Origin: Thermococcus sp. MAR1
GTDB taxonomy: Archaea > Methanobacteriota_B > Thermococci > Thermococcales > Thermococcaceae
DNA: 64,000 bases
NCBI RefSeq assembly: GCF_012027305.1
Contig: NZ_SNUF01000003.1
Coordinates: 124,001 to 188,000, forward strand
Reading direction: 5' to 3'
Made by a program: the position numbers and the translations under genes. Every line of letters begins with the position of its first letter. The stretch's first letter is position 1. The notes beneath the pieces are model-generated. The model was not told the DNA's origin, ran no database searches, and worked only from the letters and a program-made list of their open reading frames with translations. Shown in pieces: positions 1 to 9,438 of the stretch.

Positions 1-87
1 TATTTTTCCGATACGAACAGAATTACCATGATATACTCAAAGAGAACAGTCACAAGTCATAAAAATGATAAATGAATTGTAGAACTT

Positions 88-1287
88 TCAGTCCCACTCC
101 AGGTAGATCTCGTAGTAGTTTCTTCCATTGCTGTCCTTATATGCGTAGTATAGTCTAGAATGTGTTCCCCAGTTGTTTATCTGGACATTATAGTGTGGTC
201 TGTATCCTGACTCACTCTTTCTGTACGTACTCACACTGCCCGAGAAACAGACCTGAACTCCAATCCCGCCACATACTGAGACTGATATTGAGGTTGTGAA
301 ATACACACCTCCGTTGTCAGATGGAGCATCGAACAGTATGTTGAATGAGTTCATGTTGTCGTTTTTGTCCCTGTATTCTGTTGGCATTCCTGAGGGAATG
401 CCCCCGCTGTAGTGTCCCCAAGGAGTCCCATGGAAGTTTCTTATGTGATCAGGAGTGAGTGACCATATAACGCGGCACCATAGGTATGTGCATATCCTTG
501 TTTCGGTAATTTTATAGTCCACATTCGAGGTTACAACGCGGACATCCCCATCGGAGACTGTTATATCCCCAGATACATCCTTCTTCGTTACAAGGGCTAT
601 TCCGCTGCTTTCCCAGCTATTCTCGTCAGGTGGACTACCCCACGTTTCTTGAGAGAAGCTCTCATACGCTATTGCGTCATCTCTGCCAACGACCCAGCTC
701 ACAGTTACCCCAGCTATGCTTCTTACTATTGCAGTTTTTATTCCCTCCATCGTGAGAGTCCCGTGGTCTATTGTTTCTCCGCTCTCAATTTGGAACTCTC
801 CTTTCTTGGCAGGTTCATAATGGAGCGGCACCTCTATGGTCAAACTTGTCATGGGCTTGTTGGGCTCAAAACTTACAGTACGAGCTCCCCAGTAGTCTTC
901 ATCGGCCACTATTATCAGCAGGGTCACCGGTTTGAATCTGACCTTCTCCACGGTTTCTGTTTTGCCATTGGTTACTTCAGTCTCGAGATACGTCCCCATA
1001 GGTTTTCTCTCTATTTTGACTGTGGGATTGTAGAGGCTTCCGAAATATTTCTGTTCAGATTTTTGTGAGGTTAGGTCTATTACAACTATCCGGGGATTTG
1101 TTAGCTTTTTGTCCGTCTGTATGTTTATCTGTGCTAATCCAACTGGTTTTCCTTGGAGCCAGTCGAGGTATACCGAGTAAAGGGTTCCAGCGTTCTCAGG
1201 CTGGACGCCGTACGCGGAGGGTACTATTATAGTCAGCATCACTGCCACTATTACTGCCGTCACTGCGAGCTTTCTTTTACTTCTCAA
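88..1287 (-). CDS. Secreted protein of unknown function
   Basis: I do not recognise this family. About 399 residues. A basic N-terminus (RSKRK) followed by a hydrophobic stretch to about residue 27 is a signal peptide or anchor, so the protein is probably exported. The rest looks beta-rich and extracellular, with four cysteines in the C-terminal half (RICTYLWC and, later, VCGGIGVQVC) that could form disulfides. I chose the TTG at 1287 because AAGGTGG lies just upstream; a GTG at 1296 in the same frame is the alternative and has no ribosome binding site. It stands as a single gene behind its own TATA promoter, downstream of thrC on the same strand. Confidence 0.6.
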   Translation of the reverse strand: MRSKRKLAVTAVIVAVMLTIIVPSAYGVQPENAGTLYSVYLDWLQGKPVGLAQINIQTDKKLTNPRIVVIDLTSQKSEQKYFGSLYNPTVKIERKPMGTYLETEVTNGKTETVEKVRFKPVTLLIIVADEDYWGARTVSFEPNKPMTSLTIEVPLHYEPAKKGEFQIESGETIDHGTLTMEGIKTAIVRSIAGVTVSWVVGRDDAIAYESFSQETWGSPPDENSWESSGIALVTKKDVSGDITVSDGDVRVVTSNVDYKITETRICTYLWCRVIWSLTPDHIRNFHGTPWGHYSGGIPSGMPTEYRDKNDNMNSFNILFDAPSDNGGVYFTTSISVSVCGGIGVQVCFSGSVSTYRKSESGYRPHYNVQINNWGTHSRLYYAYKDSNGRNYYEIYLEWD

Positions 1288-1329
1288 GGGAGCCACCTTG
1301 GTGACTCACAGAAGTTTATGTTTTCCATC

Positions 1330-1337
1330 TTATATAA
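1330..1337 (-). promoter_or_regulatory. TATA box for the secreted protein gene
   Basis: The plus-strand sequence TTATATAA sits about 43-50 bp upstream of the chosen start of the secreted-protein gene. A purine-rich stretch in the BRE position precedes it on the minus strand. The expected start of transcription is near 1305, giving a short leader that contains the GGTGG site. Confidence 0.55.
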
Positions 1338-1394
1338 GTATTTCGAGATCCGATGTATTCACAAACACATCGTTACAATTTTGGTCGATTTATG

Positions 1395-2525
1395 TCAATG
1401 TAGACATCCTTCCAGTCCCTCAAGCGGACATTCCCATATTCTACCCGCCCGTGTCCCCTTCAGGGTCTTGAGGCCCGAACCCGTGAGTATGGAAACGACC
1501 TTCGCGCCCTCCGGCAGATTCATCTTTTTGAGGGCCGCTATCCCCGTCGCGCTCGCCGGCTGGACGAAGAGCCCTTCCTTGGCCAGCTTCTTCTGGGCTT
1601 CAAGGATTTCATCGTCGCTCACTGAAACGCATTTCCAGCCGAACTCCTTCAGCAGTTTCAGAACCGCGTTCCCGCTCGGCGGGTAGGGGTTGGCTATGGC
1701 CTTTGCTATCGTCTTCGGGTTCTCAAAGCGCTCGATTCTGGCTTTTCCCTCGCTGAAGGCCGTGCACATTGGCGAACAGCCCTCGGCCTGAACCGCTATG
1801 AGTGCTGGAACTGTATCGATGAGCCCGCTCTCGTGAAGCTCGATAAAGCCCTTGGCGATTCCCCTGAAGAGTCCACCCGAGCTGGTCGGAATTAGAACGT
1901 AGTCCGGTGTCAGCTCTTCCGCTATCTCGAAGGCAATGCCCTTGTAGCCCTCAATCCTGAAGGGGTTGTCCGAGTTGATGAAATAGACTCCGAGCTTTTC
2001 TCCTATAGCCAAGCTCTCGAAGTAGAGCCTCCCGTAGTCGCCAAGAACCCTAATGACCTCTCCACCATAGACGGAGATGGCCTTGAGCTTCTCGTCGCTG
2101 GCACTTTGGGAGACGAGGATTTTGGCCTTCAGCCCAAAGCGGGAAGCGTAAGCCGAAACGCTCGCTGCCATGTTGCCGGTTGAGACCGTTCCAACGGTTT
2201 TGTAGCCGGCCTTTAGGGCGTGGCTCATTGCCAGGAACGTCCCCCTGTCCTTGAAGCTCCACGTCGGGTTTATTGTCTCGTTTTTGAGGTAGAGCTTCAC
2301 TCCAAGCTCTTCGCCAAGCTTCGACTTCACAAGGGGTGTGTCACCCTCGCCGAGGGAGAACTCCAGTGTTGGTTCCACCGGCCAGAAGTCCCAGAACCGC
2401 TCCCAGACGCTCCTTCCTATGTACGGTTCGCCCCTGAACCTTTCAAACTCAACCGATTCACCGCATTCGCACCTCTGAACCGGTTTATCGTAGGTTTTCC
2501 CGCAGACGGGACAGATAAGCTTCAT
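1395..2525 (-). CDS. thrC: Threonine synthase
   Basis: PLP-dependent conversion of O-phosphohomoserine to threonine in the cytoplasm. 376 residues, normal for the archaeal type. An N-terminal zinc ribbon with C5, C8, C19 and C21 is followed by the fold-type II PLP domain: SFKDRG with the Schiff-base lysine K92, the phosphate-binding STGN motif and the PTSSGG loop. The ATG start is preceded by GGAGGG. It begins 2 bp after the stop of the upstream HExxH gene, so the two are probably co-transcribed. I see no other threonine biosynthesis gene nearby. Confidence 0.93.
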   Translation of the reverse strand: MKLICPVCGKTYDKPVQRCECGESVEFERFRGEPYIGRSVWERFWDFWPVEPTLEFSLGEGDTPLVKSKLGEELGVKLYLKNETINPTWSFKDRGTFLAMSHALKAGYKTVGTVSTGNMAASVSAYASRFGLKAKILVSQSASDEKLKAISVYGGEVIRVLGDYGRLYFESLAIGEKLGVYFINSDNPFRIEGYKGIAFEIAEELTPDYVLIPTSSGGLFRGIAKGFIELHESGLIDTVPALIAVQAEGCSPMCTAFSEGKARIERFENPKTIAKAIANPYPPSGNAVLKLLKEFGWKCVSVSDDEILEAQKKLAKEGLFVQPASATGIAALKKMNLPEGAKVVSILTGSGLKTLKGTRAGRIWECPLEGLEGCLH

Positions 2526-2526
2526 T

Positions 2527-3618
2527 TTATTCCCTCCTTTCGGCGATCAGGAGAACGGAGCTTCCATCGATTCTTATCGTGTAGTTCGCGTAGGTGTTTC
2601 CCTCCGCGAGCTTGGAGAGGGTTTCCCCAAAGGTCTTCGCGGCGTTCTCGCTTGAGAAGACGAGCTTCCACTGGAGGAGGTAGGCACTCACGTTCTGGGT
2701 TAGGAGGAGCCTGTCCCCGCGCCACGCACTCGAGACGTTCCAGGCGGTCTCGTTGTCAAGCTTCGCAACGTCCCTGAGGAGGAGGTAGACGTAGTATTCT
2801 CCCAGTCTATCTTCCTTGAGAATCCGAGAGTTTGGCGGTGAGTTCGGGATGACGTTGAGGGGGGTAACGTTTTCGAGGTACAGCTCCGGATGCATGACCT
2901 GCTGCGCCGAGACGGGATAGTACCTGTAGGCCTCATTAACGAGCTCCCAGCCGCCTTTCTCGTACAGATAACGAACAAACTTGTCGCCGAAGACGTATGA
3001 GAAGATGTGGAGGTCTGTGAGCGGATCCCCGCTCAGCGAGCGTATTTTGTGGATCGGTATCCCGTTCCTCTCGCAGTAGAGGTCCGCGACGAGGTCTGCA
3101 TCACCTTCGATTAGTGACTGGACCGCTATCGTCCCGTCGTAGGTGTCGGCTCCATAGCGCGCGTCGAACCACTGCTTCTGGAGGACGTGAACAGACTCGT
3201 GGGCTATCGTCCTCTGGGCGACGTCGAGGTTTGACATGAAGTTCTCCTGGATGATGTAGATGGTATCCCCAACCGTCGCGGCTATCCAGTTGGCGCTCCT
3301 CTCGGTTTCCTTTTTGATGTACTGGTAGTCCGGGGGAAGAAGGAGGGTCATCTTGTAGGTAAGCTCCTCGGTTTTCATCCTCTCGATGTCGGCTTTTCCG
3401 GGCTTCCATTTGGCCAGGGCCTCGTTCTTCGTGAGAACCACTATCTTCGGCCTCTCCTTGAATGTGAGGTTCCTTATCTCCTGAACCTGGTCGAGTATCT
3501 CGTTTACCTGACTTAGAACCGTGTTCGGGTTGACGGTTAGTCTCTCGGCTGCGTAGAGCGCCGAGATGAGCAGTGCTATCAGCCCGAGAACCGCCAGCTT
3601 TTCCGGGAGATTCCGCAT
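2527..3618 (-). CDS. Membrane-anchored HExxH putative metalloprotease
   Basis: 363 residues of no family I can name. One hydrophobic segment at about residues 7-23 should anchor it with the bulk outside the cell. An HESVH motif lies near residue 140, and EGDADLVAD follows about 25 residues later. That spacing matches a gluzincin zinc site (HExxH plus a downstream glutamate), so a metallopeptidase-like fold is likely; proteolytic activity is inference. It is directly upstream of thrC with overlapping expression signals, although no functional link to threonine synthesis is evident. Confidence 0.65.
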   Translation of the reverse strand: MRNLPEKLAVLGLIALLISALYAAERLTVNPNTVLSQVNEILDQVQEIRNLTFKERPKIVVLTKNEALAKWKPGKADIERMKTEELTYKMTLLLPPDYQYIKKETERSANWIAATVGDTIYIIQENFMSNLDVAQRTIAHESVHVLQKQWFDARYGADTYDGTIAVQSLIEGDADLVADLYCERNGIPIHKIRSLSGDPLTDLHIFSYVFGDKFVRYLYEKGGWELVNEAYRYYPVSAQQVMHPELYLENVTPLNVIPNSPPNSRILKEDRLGEYYVYLLLRDVAKLDNETAWNVSSAWRGDRLLLTQNVSAYLLQWKLVFSSENAAKTFGETLSKLAEGNTYANYTIRIDGSSVLLIAERRE

Positions 3619-3672
3619 GTTACCAACTCGAAAAGGGAATTAAAAAGGGCTTTGGTGCGACCGCTTAAATGT

Positions 3673-4275
3673 TCACTCCTTGAACTCGGCGAACTCTTCC
3701 TTCATGCCCTCCTTCGTTATGACGACGACCTGAACCTTCCTGCTGCCGGTGTAGACGTCCCTCTTTCCGGCCGTCCTGACGGCCCTGACCGCGAGCTCCT
3801 TGGCCTCATCGATGGTCAGGTCCTTTTTAAAGCCGTCCTCAAGAACCGCAATCGCGAAGGGGCTTCCGGAGCCGGTTGCGGTGTAGTCGTCGAAGATAAG
3901 TCCACCCATTGGGTCGAGGTTGGCGAGGGTCGGCTCCTCAACGTGGCCGCCTATGATTATCTGGACGAGGTAGGGGAACCACTTGTTCTCGTTGAGTATG
4001 TTGCTGAGCAGGTTTGCCATTGCCTTGGTGCTCATGGGCCTGCCCCAGGTGAACTGGTAGTATCTGGCTTCGGCCTCAAGCATTCTCGCCAGAGCCTGAA
4101 CGTCGCCAACGCTTCCGGCGGTGGTTATCGCTATCCTGTCGGTGATGGGGACTATCTTCCTGATGTTGAGGGTTTCGACCATGTGGTCGAGGGAAGCCTG
4201 CGTATCCGCGGCCAGAACAACACCATCTCTGGCCTTTATTCCCACGGTGGTGGTACCGGTTTTCTTAGTTTCCAT
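3673..4275 (-). CDS. psmB: Proteasome beta subunit
   Basis: Catalytic subunit of the 20S proteasome, 200 residues. The short propeptide METKKTG is removed to expose the N-terminal nucleophile T8 (mature Thr1). The partner residues D24 (mature Asp17) and K40 (mature Lys33) are in place. I place the start at the ATG at 4275, behind GGGGTGAGA; a longer reading frame to 4353 only adds non-conserved residues. It is a separate unit from the ABC transporter genes upstream. The regulatory ATPase PAN is encoded in the same window at about 51 kb. Thermococcales have two beta subunits; I cannot say which one this is. Confidence 0.93.
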   Translation of the reverse strand: METKKTGTTTVGIKARDGVVLAADTQASLDHMVETLNIRKIVPITDRIAITTAGSVGDVQALARMLEAEARYYQFTWGRPMSTKAMANLLSNILNENKWFPYLVQIIIGGHVEEPTLANLDPMGGLIFDDYTATGSGSPFAIAVLEDGFKKDLTIDEAKELAVRAVRTAGKRDVYTGSRKVQVVVITKEGMKEEFAEFKE

Positions 4276-4321
4276 TCTCTCACCCCTAACCCTTCTTCTC
4301 ACGCCGGGTTTTAAACCTTTG

Positions 4322-5044
4322 CTAGACGTTGGCGAGAAGAACCCTGTGACCATCGACCTCCGCTATCCTCGCCTTCACGCCGTAGATTTCTTCGATGATC
4401 TCAGGCTTCAGCTCCTCCGGTTTTCCTTCCCAGTGCTTCTGTCCGTTGTAGAGGAGCATCAGCTTGTCCGCGTAGCGGAGGGCCAGATTGAGGTCGTGGA
4501 GAACCGCTATGACGATTTTCTCCCGGCTCATTTCCCTCAGGAGCTTCATTATCTCAAGGGCGTGATTTATGTCGAGGTGGCTCGTCGGCTCGTCCAGGAG
4601 AACCACTTCGCTGCCCTGAGCTAGGGCCCTGGCTATCAGTGCGAGCTGATACTCACCGCCACTCAGAGCGGTTATCTGCTCCCTCCGGCGCTCCCAGAGG
4701 CCGACCCTTTCCAGGGCTTCCTTTACGTCTCCCCTCGTCGCGTAGGTACCGAGCTCGACGAACTCCTCTATGGTGAATGCGAACTCGGGGAACGAGCTCT
4801 GGGGAACGTAGGTTATCAGTTTGGCCCTATCCCTGGGCTTAAGCTCAAGCAGGTTTGTTCCGTCGAAGATCACGTGGCCCCTCGGCCTGAGGATTCCGAC
4901 CAGGCACTTGAGTAGGGTTGACTTCCCGGCACCGTTGGGGCCGATTATGGCTAAAAGCTCCCCCCTCTCAGCGATGAACTCCACCTCCCGGAGAACTTCC
5001 CTCTCACCGTAGGCGAAGGAAATTTTAACCTCAAGCGCCTTCAT
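4322..5044 (-). CDS. ABC transporter ATP-binding protein, FecE/BtuD type
   Basis: 240-residue nucleotide-binding subunit of an importer for a metal chelate or cobalamin-like compound. Walker A (GPNGAGKS), the Q-loop region (VPQSSFPEF), the signature [16 protein letters not shown] and Walker B ([12 protein letters not shown]) are all present. Its ATG overlaps the stop of the permease gene as ATGA, so the two are translationally coupled. The substrate is not readable from the ATPase; iron siderophore, haem and cobalamin importers all use this subfamily. Confidence 0.88.
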   Translation of the reverse strand: MKALEVKISFAYGEREVLREVEFIAERGELLAIIGPNGAGKSTLLKCLVGILRPRGHVIFDGTNLLELKPRDRAKLITYVPQSSFPEFAFTIEEFVELGTYATRGDVKEALERVGLWERRREQITALSGGEYQLALIARALAQGSEVVLLDEPTSHLDINHALEIMKLLREMSREKIVIAVLHDLNLALRYADKLMLLYNGQKHWEGKPEELKPEIIEEIYGVKARIAEVDGHRVLLANV

Positions 5045-6063
5045 GAGTACAGCTCCCCCCTCTTATGCTTCATCAGGAGGTAGAGGAAAAAGGGCGCGCC
5101 CATTAGGGCGGTTATTATGCCAACGGGCAGTTCCGTCGGCTTTGCGACGGTTCTCGCGAGCAGGTCAGCGAAAACGAGCAGAACGCCTCCGAAGAGGGCA
5201 CTTGCAGGGGTCAGCTCCCTGTGGTTTGGTCCGAGGAGAAGGCGCATTATGTGCGGACTGACGAGGCCGACGAAGCCAATTATCCCCGCGGTCGAGACGG
5301 CAAAGGCGGTTAGGACGGCTATTGCTCCGATAAAGAGCTTTCTGTAGAGGTGGACGTCCAGACCGAGGGCAATGCTTTCCTCTCCGAAGAGTATCAGGTT
5401 CAGCTCGCGCCACTTCCATACGAGGAAGCCGAGGCCGAGGAGTGCAATGATAAACATCTCGCCCACGTCTCCCCAACCAGCGCCGTTGAACGTCCCCATG
5501 AGCCACATCCAAGTTACGTGGGTCCTTTCGCTTTGGCTTATTATGAGGTACCACGTTATCGCGCTCGCCAGGAAGCCATAGGCTATTCCCGCCAAGAGGA
5601 GTGTATCGACGGGAACTTTTCCATCAACCCTTGAGACGGAGTAAACTATGAACACCGAGAGCAGGGCCGAGGCCAGGGCCAGGCCGCCCATATGCTGTGG
5701 GGCGTAGATAGCCCCCAGCGCCGCACCTATGCCCGCCCCTGCGCTGACGCCGATTATGTACGGGTCGGCCAGGGGATTCCGGAAGAGTGCCTGACTCGCC
5801 ACACCGGCGGAAGCTAAGGAGAGTCCGACCAGATAGGCCAACAGAACCCTCGGGAGGCGGAGCTCCCACACGATGATGAAAGCCTTCGGTCTCTCACCGG
5901 GTTTTATGAAGGAAAATACCCGCGATAAGGCTGATTTTACTCCATAGACTACGCTGGCGGTTACTTCCGAGGGAGTCAGGTTAACCGAGCCTACGTAGAT
6001 GCCGAGGAAGGCCGCTATGATCGAGAGGGCCAGCAGAGTTGGGAGCCATTTTTTCATGGCCAT
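5041..6063 (-). CDS. ABC transporter permease, FecCD/BtuC family
   Basis: Membrane subunit of the importer, 340 residues with about nine or ten hydrophobic segments. The FecCD-family stretches are visible (ELRLPRVLLAYLVG, SQALFRNPLADPYIIG, GLVSPHIMR). The ATG at 6063 lies about 20-25 bp from a TTTAAA box, so the message is probably leaderless; a second ATG at 6057 is possible. No substrate-binding protein gene adjoins the pair, so it must be encoded elsewhere or shared. Confidence 0.87.
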   Translation of the reverse strand: MAMKKWLPTLLALSIIAAFLGIYVGSVNLTPSEVTASVVYGVKSALSRVFSFIKPGERPKAFIIVWELRLPRVLLAYLVGLSLASAGVASQALFRNPLADPYIIGVSAGAGIGAALGAIYAPQHMGGLALASALLSVFIVYSVSRVDGKVPVDTLLLAGIAYGFLASAITWYLIISQSERTHVTWMWLMGTFNGAGWGDVGEMFIIALLGLGFLVWKWRELNLILFGEESIALGLDVHLYRKLFIGAIAVLTAFAVSTAGIIGFVGLVSPHIMRLLLGPNHRELTPASALFGGVLLVFADLLARTVAKPTELPVGIITALMGAPFFLYLLMKHKRGELYS

Positions 6064-6096
6064 GGATTATTTGTCCAGGCGTTTAAAGCTTTCGGG

Positions 6097-6107
6097 CTAA
6101 ATATAAA
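6097..6107 (+). promoter_or_regulatory. TATA box of the S-layer-like secreted protein gene
   Basis: The sequence AAATATAAATAG about 45 bp upstream of the ATG at 6145 fits an archaeal TATA element. It is divergent from the TTTAAA box at about 6085-6090 that serves the permease operon. GGTGAGG precedes the start codon. Confidence 0.5.
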
Positions 6108-6144
6108 TAGTTCGGAAGCGTTACCTTATGTTGGTGAGGACACT

Positions 6145-8097
6145 ATGGATAAACTCAAAGCGGTTTTTGCAATACTGTTGCTGTTCGGTATGCTCCTCCC
6201 ACCGGCATCCTCGGCTGTGATAGTCTCTGAACTGCGGCCGCCTATAATAATCGTGGGCAACATCCCCAAGGATTTTGTCATTGGTCCCTACGAGGAGTTC
6301 ACGGTGTACTTTTACATAGCCGATGACTTCGGGGTCACTGTGGGCAACGGCAAGGTTGAGGCATACTACCGGATAAACGGCGGAGACTGGAAACCCGCCT
6401 ACGTTAGAACCGCCGCGGCCGGTGAGAACTGGTCCCTCTACCAGTCGATAATACACCGCTTCTACGGCGAGAGCCAGAACTTCTACGTCTTCTACCGCAA
6501 GATAAACCTGCCGGGAGCGCCGCCTGGAAGCAGGATAGAGTTTAAGATAGTCGTCACAGACGTCGAGGGCCACACATCCTACAGCCCCGTTTACTCTTAC
6601 TACGTTGCCAACCCCGGCGGGCCGAAGGTTCTCATAGTTGACCCCTCGGTCGAGGCGATGGCCTTCGAGAAGTCCCTGGATTTCCTGATGACCCAGTTCA
6701 ACGTCTCCAGGGGCTTTTACCACTACAACCTCTCGGACTTCGAGGCCGTCGCCGGGCCCCTGACCAAGCTCAAGCCCTGGATGCTCTCGGATCATCACTG
6801 GGAGGGCCTGGCCAAGTACTACAACATAAAGATAGTCTCCCCCGATGAGCTCGTCAATGCCTTGGGGAGCTTCCAGCCCCAAGCAGTGATACTCTCAAAC
6901 CTCTGGCTTCCGGAGTGGGGTCTCTCAGAGGAGCAGATTTCAGCCCTTGGGGACTATCTTGAAACTCACCACGCCGGCCTTGTGGTCACGGCGGGAACCC
7001 TATTTGATGCCACGAATCCGCAGCACGTTGGAGGTACAGAGGACCCGCCGAGTCTGGCGAAACTCCTTGGCCTTGACTCGCTGGCCATTGCGGATGCGGC
7101 CAGGGAGGAACTAAACCTCACCCAGGCCTCGGCGATGGTTCCGTATGTGAACACCGGCTATTCCCTGATACTCTCTGACAGGGGGCCGTTCAACGGCGGC
7201 ACAATTGATGTTAGCGCTTACTCCACCGTTGGATGGCAGTACCTGCTTTCCCCAGCCCATTTCGGCATAGCCAAGAGGAGCGTCTCGCGCTTCGCCTCGG
7301 AGAACGGCCTCAGGATGCGCGAGATGGACGAGTCCATTAAGAACATCACCGGTGTGCAGTTCAACTTCTCGCTCTCGGCGTCAATGGTTCTGCCGGAGGT
7401 TATCTCCTCCATGGATGTTACGGACAGAAGTGTTGTGATGGGCTACAATGACATGGTGGCGGAGATTCCCATCGAGAGGAAGCTCCTTGAGCGCGTCAGG
7501 CTCCTCCATGCCCTCAAGGGCTACGTCCCGATGCTTCTGGCCCGCACCAGCGATTACAGTGGTGGAATACTTGCCACCGAGGGGAACTACCGTGCAGTCT
7601 ACAGTTCTCTGGAACTTGAGGCCGGCAGTGAGGGAGAGCTCTCGGTTCTCAGGGAGCTGGTGGACTGGACCCTGAACTACAGGCCCGTTCAGATGCCAGA
7701 GGTTGTTATCCTCGCCAACGACATAGACTGGAGCATCAAGGGCAACCTGCTGGCTTCACAGCTCGGTGCATTTGGTCTCTCGGTTAGGCACGTCACCGCC
7801 GACGATTTCGGGGCCTACAGGGACTCGAAGATAATCATAATCCTCGGCGGGCCCGACGCCTACGACGGCGTTGGTGGCTACGTAAGGCAGGTTCTAACCC
7901 CCGGCGAGCAGAGTGCGGTGAGAAACGGAGAGAGGGGCATGTTCGTTAAGACCAACGTCTGGGCCGAGGGACAGGTTGTCATAGTCCTCGCCGGGCAGGA
8001 CAGGTGGGCTACCGGAGGAAAAATAAGGGACTACATGAACGGCATCGACGGCTCGTACCTGAGAATCCTGGCGACCTTTAGTGTCTCGGTTTCCTGA
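6145..8097 (+). CDS. Large secreted protein, S-layer-like C-terminus
   Basis: 650 residues with a clear signal peptide (about residues 1-24, ending PPASSA). The N-terminal region looks like a beta-sandwich module (ADDFGVTVGNGKVEAYYRINGG) of the kind found in archaeal cell-surface proteins. The end of the protein (VVIVLAGQDRWATGGKIRDY) resembles the repeated cell-wall-binding pattern of Thermococcales S-layer-like proteins. No protease or glycosidase motif was seen. It probably works at the cell envelope; the exact role is unknown. It is a monocistronic gene convergent with nurA. Confidence 0.6.
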   Translation: MDKLKAVFAILLLFGMLLPPASSAVIVSELRPPIIIVGNIPKDFVIGPYEEFTVYFYIADDFGVTVGNGKVEAYYRINGGDWKPAYVRTAAAGENWSLYQSIIHRFYGESQNFYVFYRKINLPGAPPGSRIEFKIVVTDVEGHTSYSPVYSYYVANPGGPKVLIVDPSVEAMAFEKSLDFLMTQFNVSRGFYHYNLSDFEAVAGPLTKLKPWMLSDHHWEGLAKYYNIKIVSPDELVNALGSFQPQAVILSNLWLPEWGLSEEQISALGDYLETHHAGLVVTAGTLFDATNPQHVGGTEDPPSLAKLLGLDSLAIADAAREELNLTQASAMVPYVNTGYSLILSDRGPFNGGTIDVSAYSTVGWQYLLSPAHFGIAKRSVSRFASENGLRMREMDESIKNITGVQFNFSLSASMVLPEVISSMDVTDRSVVMGYNDMVAEIPIERKLLERVRLLHALKGYVPMLLARTSDYSGGILATEGNYRAVYSSLELEAGSEGELSVLRELVDWTLNYRPVQMPEVVILANDIDWSIKGNLLASQLGAFGLSVRHVTADDFGAYRDSKIIIILGGPDAYDGVGGYVRQVLTPGEQSAVRNGERGMFVKTNVWAEGQVVIVLAGQDRWATGGKIRDYMNGIDGSYLRILATFSVSVS

Positions 8098-8107
8098 GCT
8101 TTCTTTT

Positions 8108-9436
8108 TTACTCCAGCGGGCTCCTCCCGTACTTCAGGAATACCCTCAGCTCGGGGCTTTCGGCCTTTATTATATTGAGCAGTGCCTTCAGCTCGGCATC
8201 GAAGGCCTTCTTCTCGATCTTCACTCCCTCGTGGGCCCTCTGGAGCGGCCTGAAGTAGCCGTTCCTCTCGTGCCAGAGTATCTCAGCCAAGAGGTCGTCG
8301 TTTATCTCCCTGTTGCTCTGGAGGAGGTATATGACACCGCCCTTCATGGTGCGGATGTACGCGGAGGGAACACCCCGAGAGCTTATGTCCTCGATTTTTG
8401 GAAAGAACTCTCTCAGCGACTCTGGGAGGGAGTGCTCAACTTTCACCGGTTCGGGGAATGGTAAGTATCCTGGTATCTCTTCGCCGAATTTTTTCCGTAT
8501 GTAGACATCAAGATACGGTACATCTGGAAGATCAACACCGGCTTTCTTTGAAAACCGCTTTGTATAGAAACTTTTGGCGACGTAAATTAGATTCATATCG
8601 AGAAGTTGCTCCAACGAGTAGAGGTATTCAATGTAGCTTAAAACCACATGGATGGCTTCCCTGATATCTTCGATCACTATCTCCCTGCAGTATTTTTTCC
8701 TCAGGTTCTCGACGGCTTCTTCAACACTCCTTCCTCTATACCTCTCGAGGGCATCGAGTGGTATTAGCACTTTCTCCGGTGCTGTTTCGCAGTTTCTTAT
8801 CCTGATTCCTTTGGAGTGTGCAATGAGTTTGTTTCTGAAGAACTTTCTGAAAACGTCCCTCATAAGGGACTCCGCAAATATCACTTCCTCATGGCTTTTT
8901 CCTTCTTTTTTGAGCCTTGATTCCAGATCCTGGTAGTTTTTCTCAAGTCTTTCCAGCACAAACTCTATCATGGAGGCGAACTCGTCTTCTAACACAACCT
9001 GAAGGGCGTTTATCCCCCGCACGCTCTCCGGATAAACTGGCGGCCTCGTCAGAGAACCAGTTAAAGTTCCGTCCATCATGACGTAGTCCACGTTGCCAAT
9101 CTTCGCCGCGAGGTAGCCCAGCTTGTTCTCAAGGGTCTCCATCTGGAGGCGGATTATCTGGTCGGATATACCTTGGTTGTAGAGCATTGCGTTGGTGTAG
9201 ACCAGCCTGTATGCCGGGCCGTTGCCGAAGGCGTAACTTGAGACGGCGTAGAAAATCGTTCCGCTGAGCCTCTGCTTTCCTTGGCTCCCGTCGATTGCAT
9301 AGACTTTGCTTTCCCTCCTGTCCGGCAGCTCACGCCACTCTATGGTTTTCAGCTTATCCTGCGCCTCGGCGTAGCCCCTCAGCAGCATGCCTTTTATTCT
9401 GTCAACGCTCGCCCTGTCTATGAGCCTGTACCCCAT
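8108..9436 (-). CDS. nurA: DNA double-strand break repair nuclease NurA
   Basis: 5'-3' nuclease that works with HerA to resect DNA ends for homologous recombination. 442 residues. The metal-binding aspartates are seen in VYAIDGSQ (near residue 50) and [10 protein letters not shown] (near residue 147). The start is the ATG at 9436 behind GGGGGTGTGA; a GTG two codons earlier is in frame. It is the last gene of the herA-mre11-rad50-nurA operon, starting right at the rad50 stop. Confidence 0.93.
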   Translation of the reverse strand: MGYRLIDRASVDRIKGMLLRGYAEAQDKLKTIEWRELPDRRESKVYAIDGSQGKQRLSGTIFYAVSSYAFGNGPAYRLVYTNAMLYNQGISDQIIRLQMETLENKLGYLAAKIGNVDYVMMDGTLTGSLTRPPVYPESVRGINALQVVLEDEFASMIEFVLERLEKNYQDLESRLKKEGKSHEEVIFAESLMRDVFRKFFRNKLIAHSKGIRIRNCETAPEKVLIPLDALERYRGRSVEEAVENLRKKYCREIVIEDIREAIHVVLSYIEYLYSLEQLLDMNLIYVAKSFYTKRFSKKAGVDLPDVPYLDVYIRKKFGEEIPGYLPFPEPVKVEHSLPESLREFFPKIEDISSRGVPSAYIRTMKGGVIYLLQSNREINDDLLAEILWHERNGYFRPLQRAHEGVKIEKKAFDAELKALLNIIKAESPELRVFLKYGRSPLE

Positions 9437-9438
9437 CG

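Noticed and set aside
3652-4314. Plus-strand frame opposite psmB
   Set aside because: The minus-strand proteasome gene explains the region; the plus frame has no recognisable protein features.
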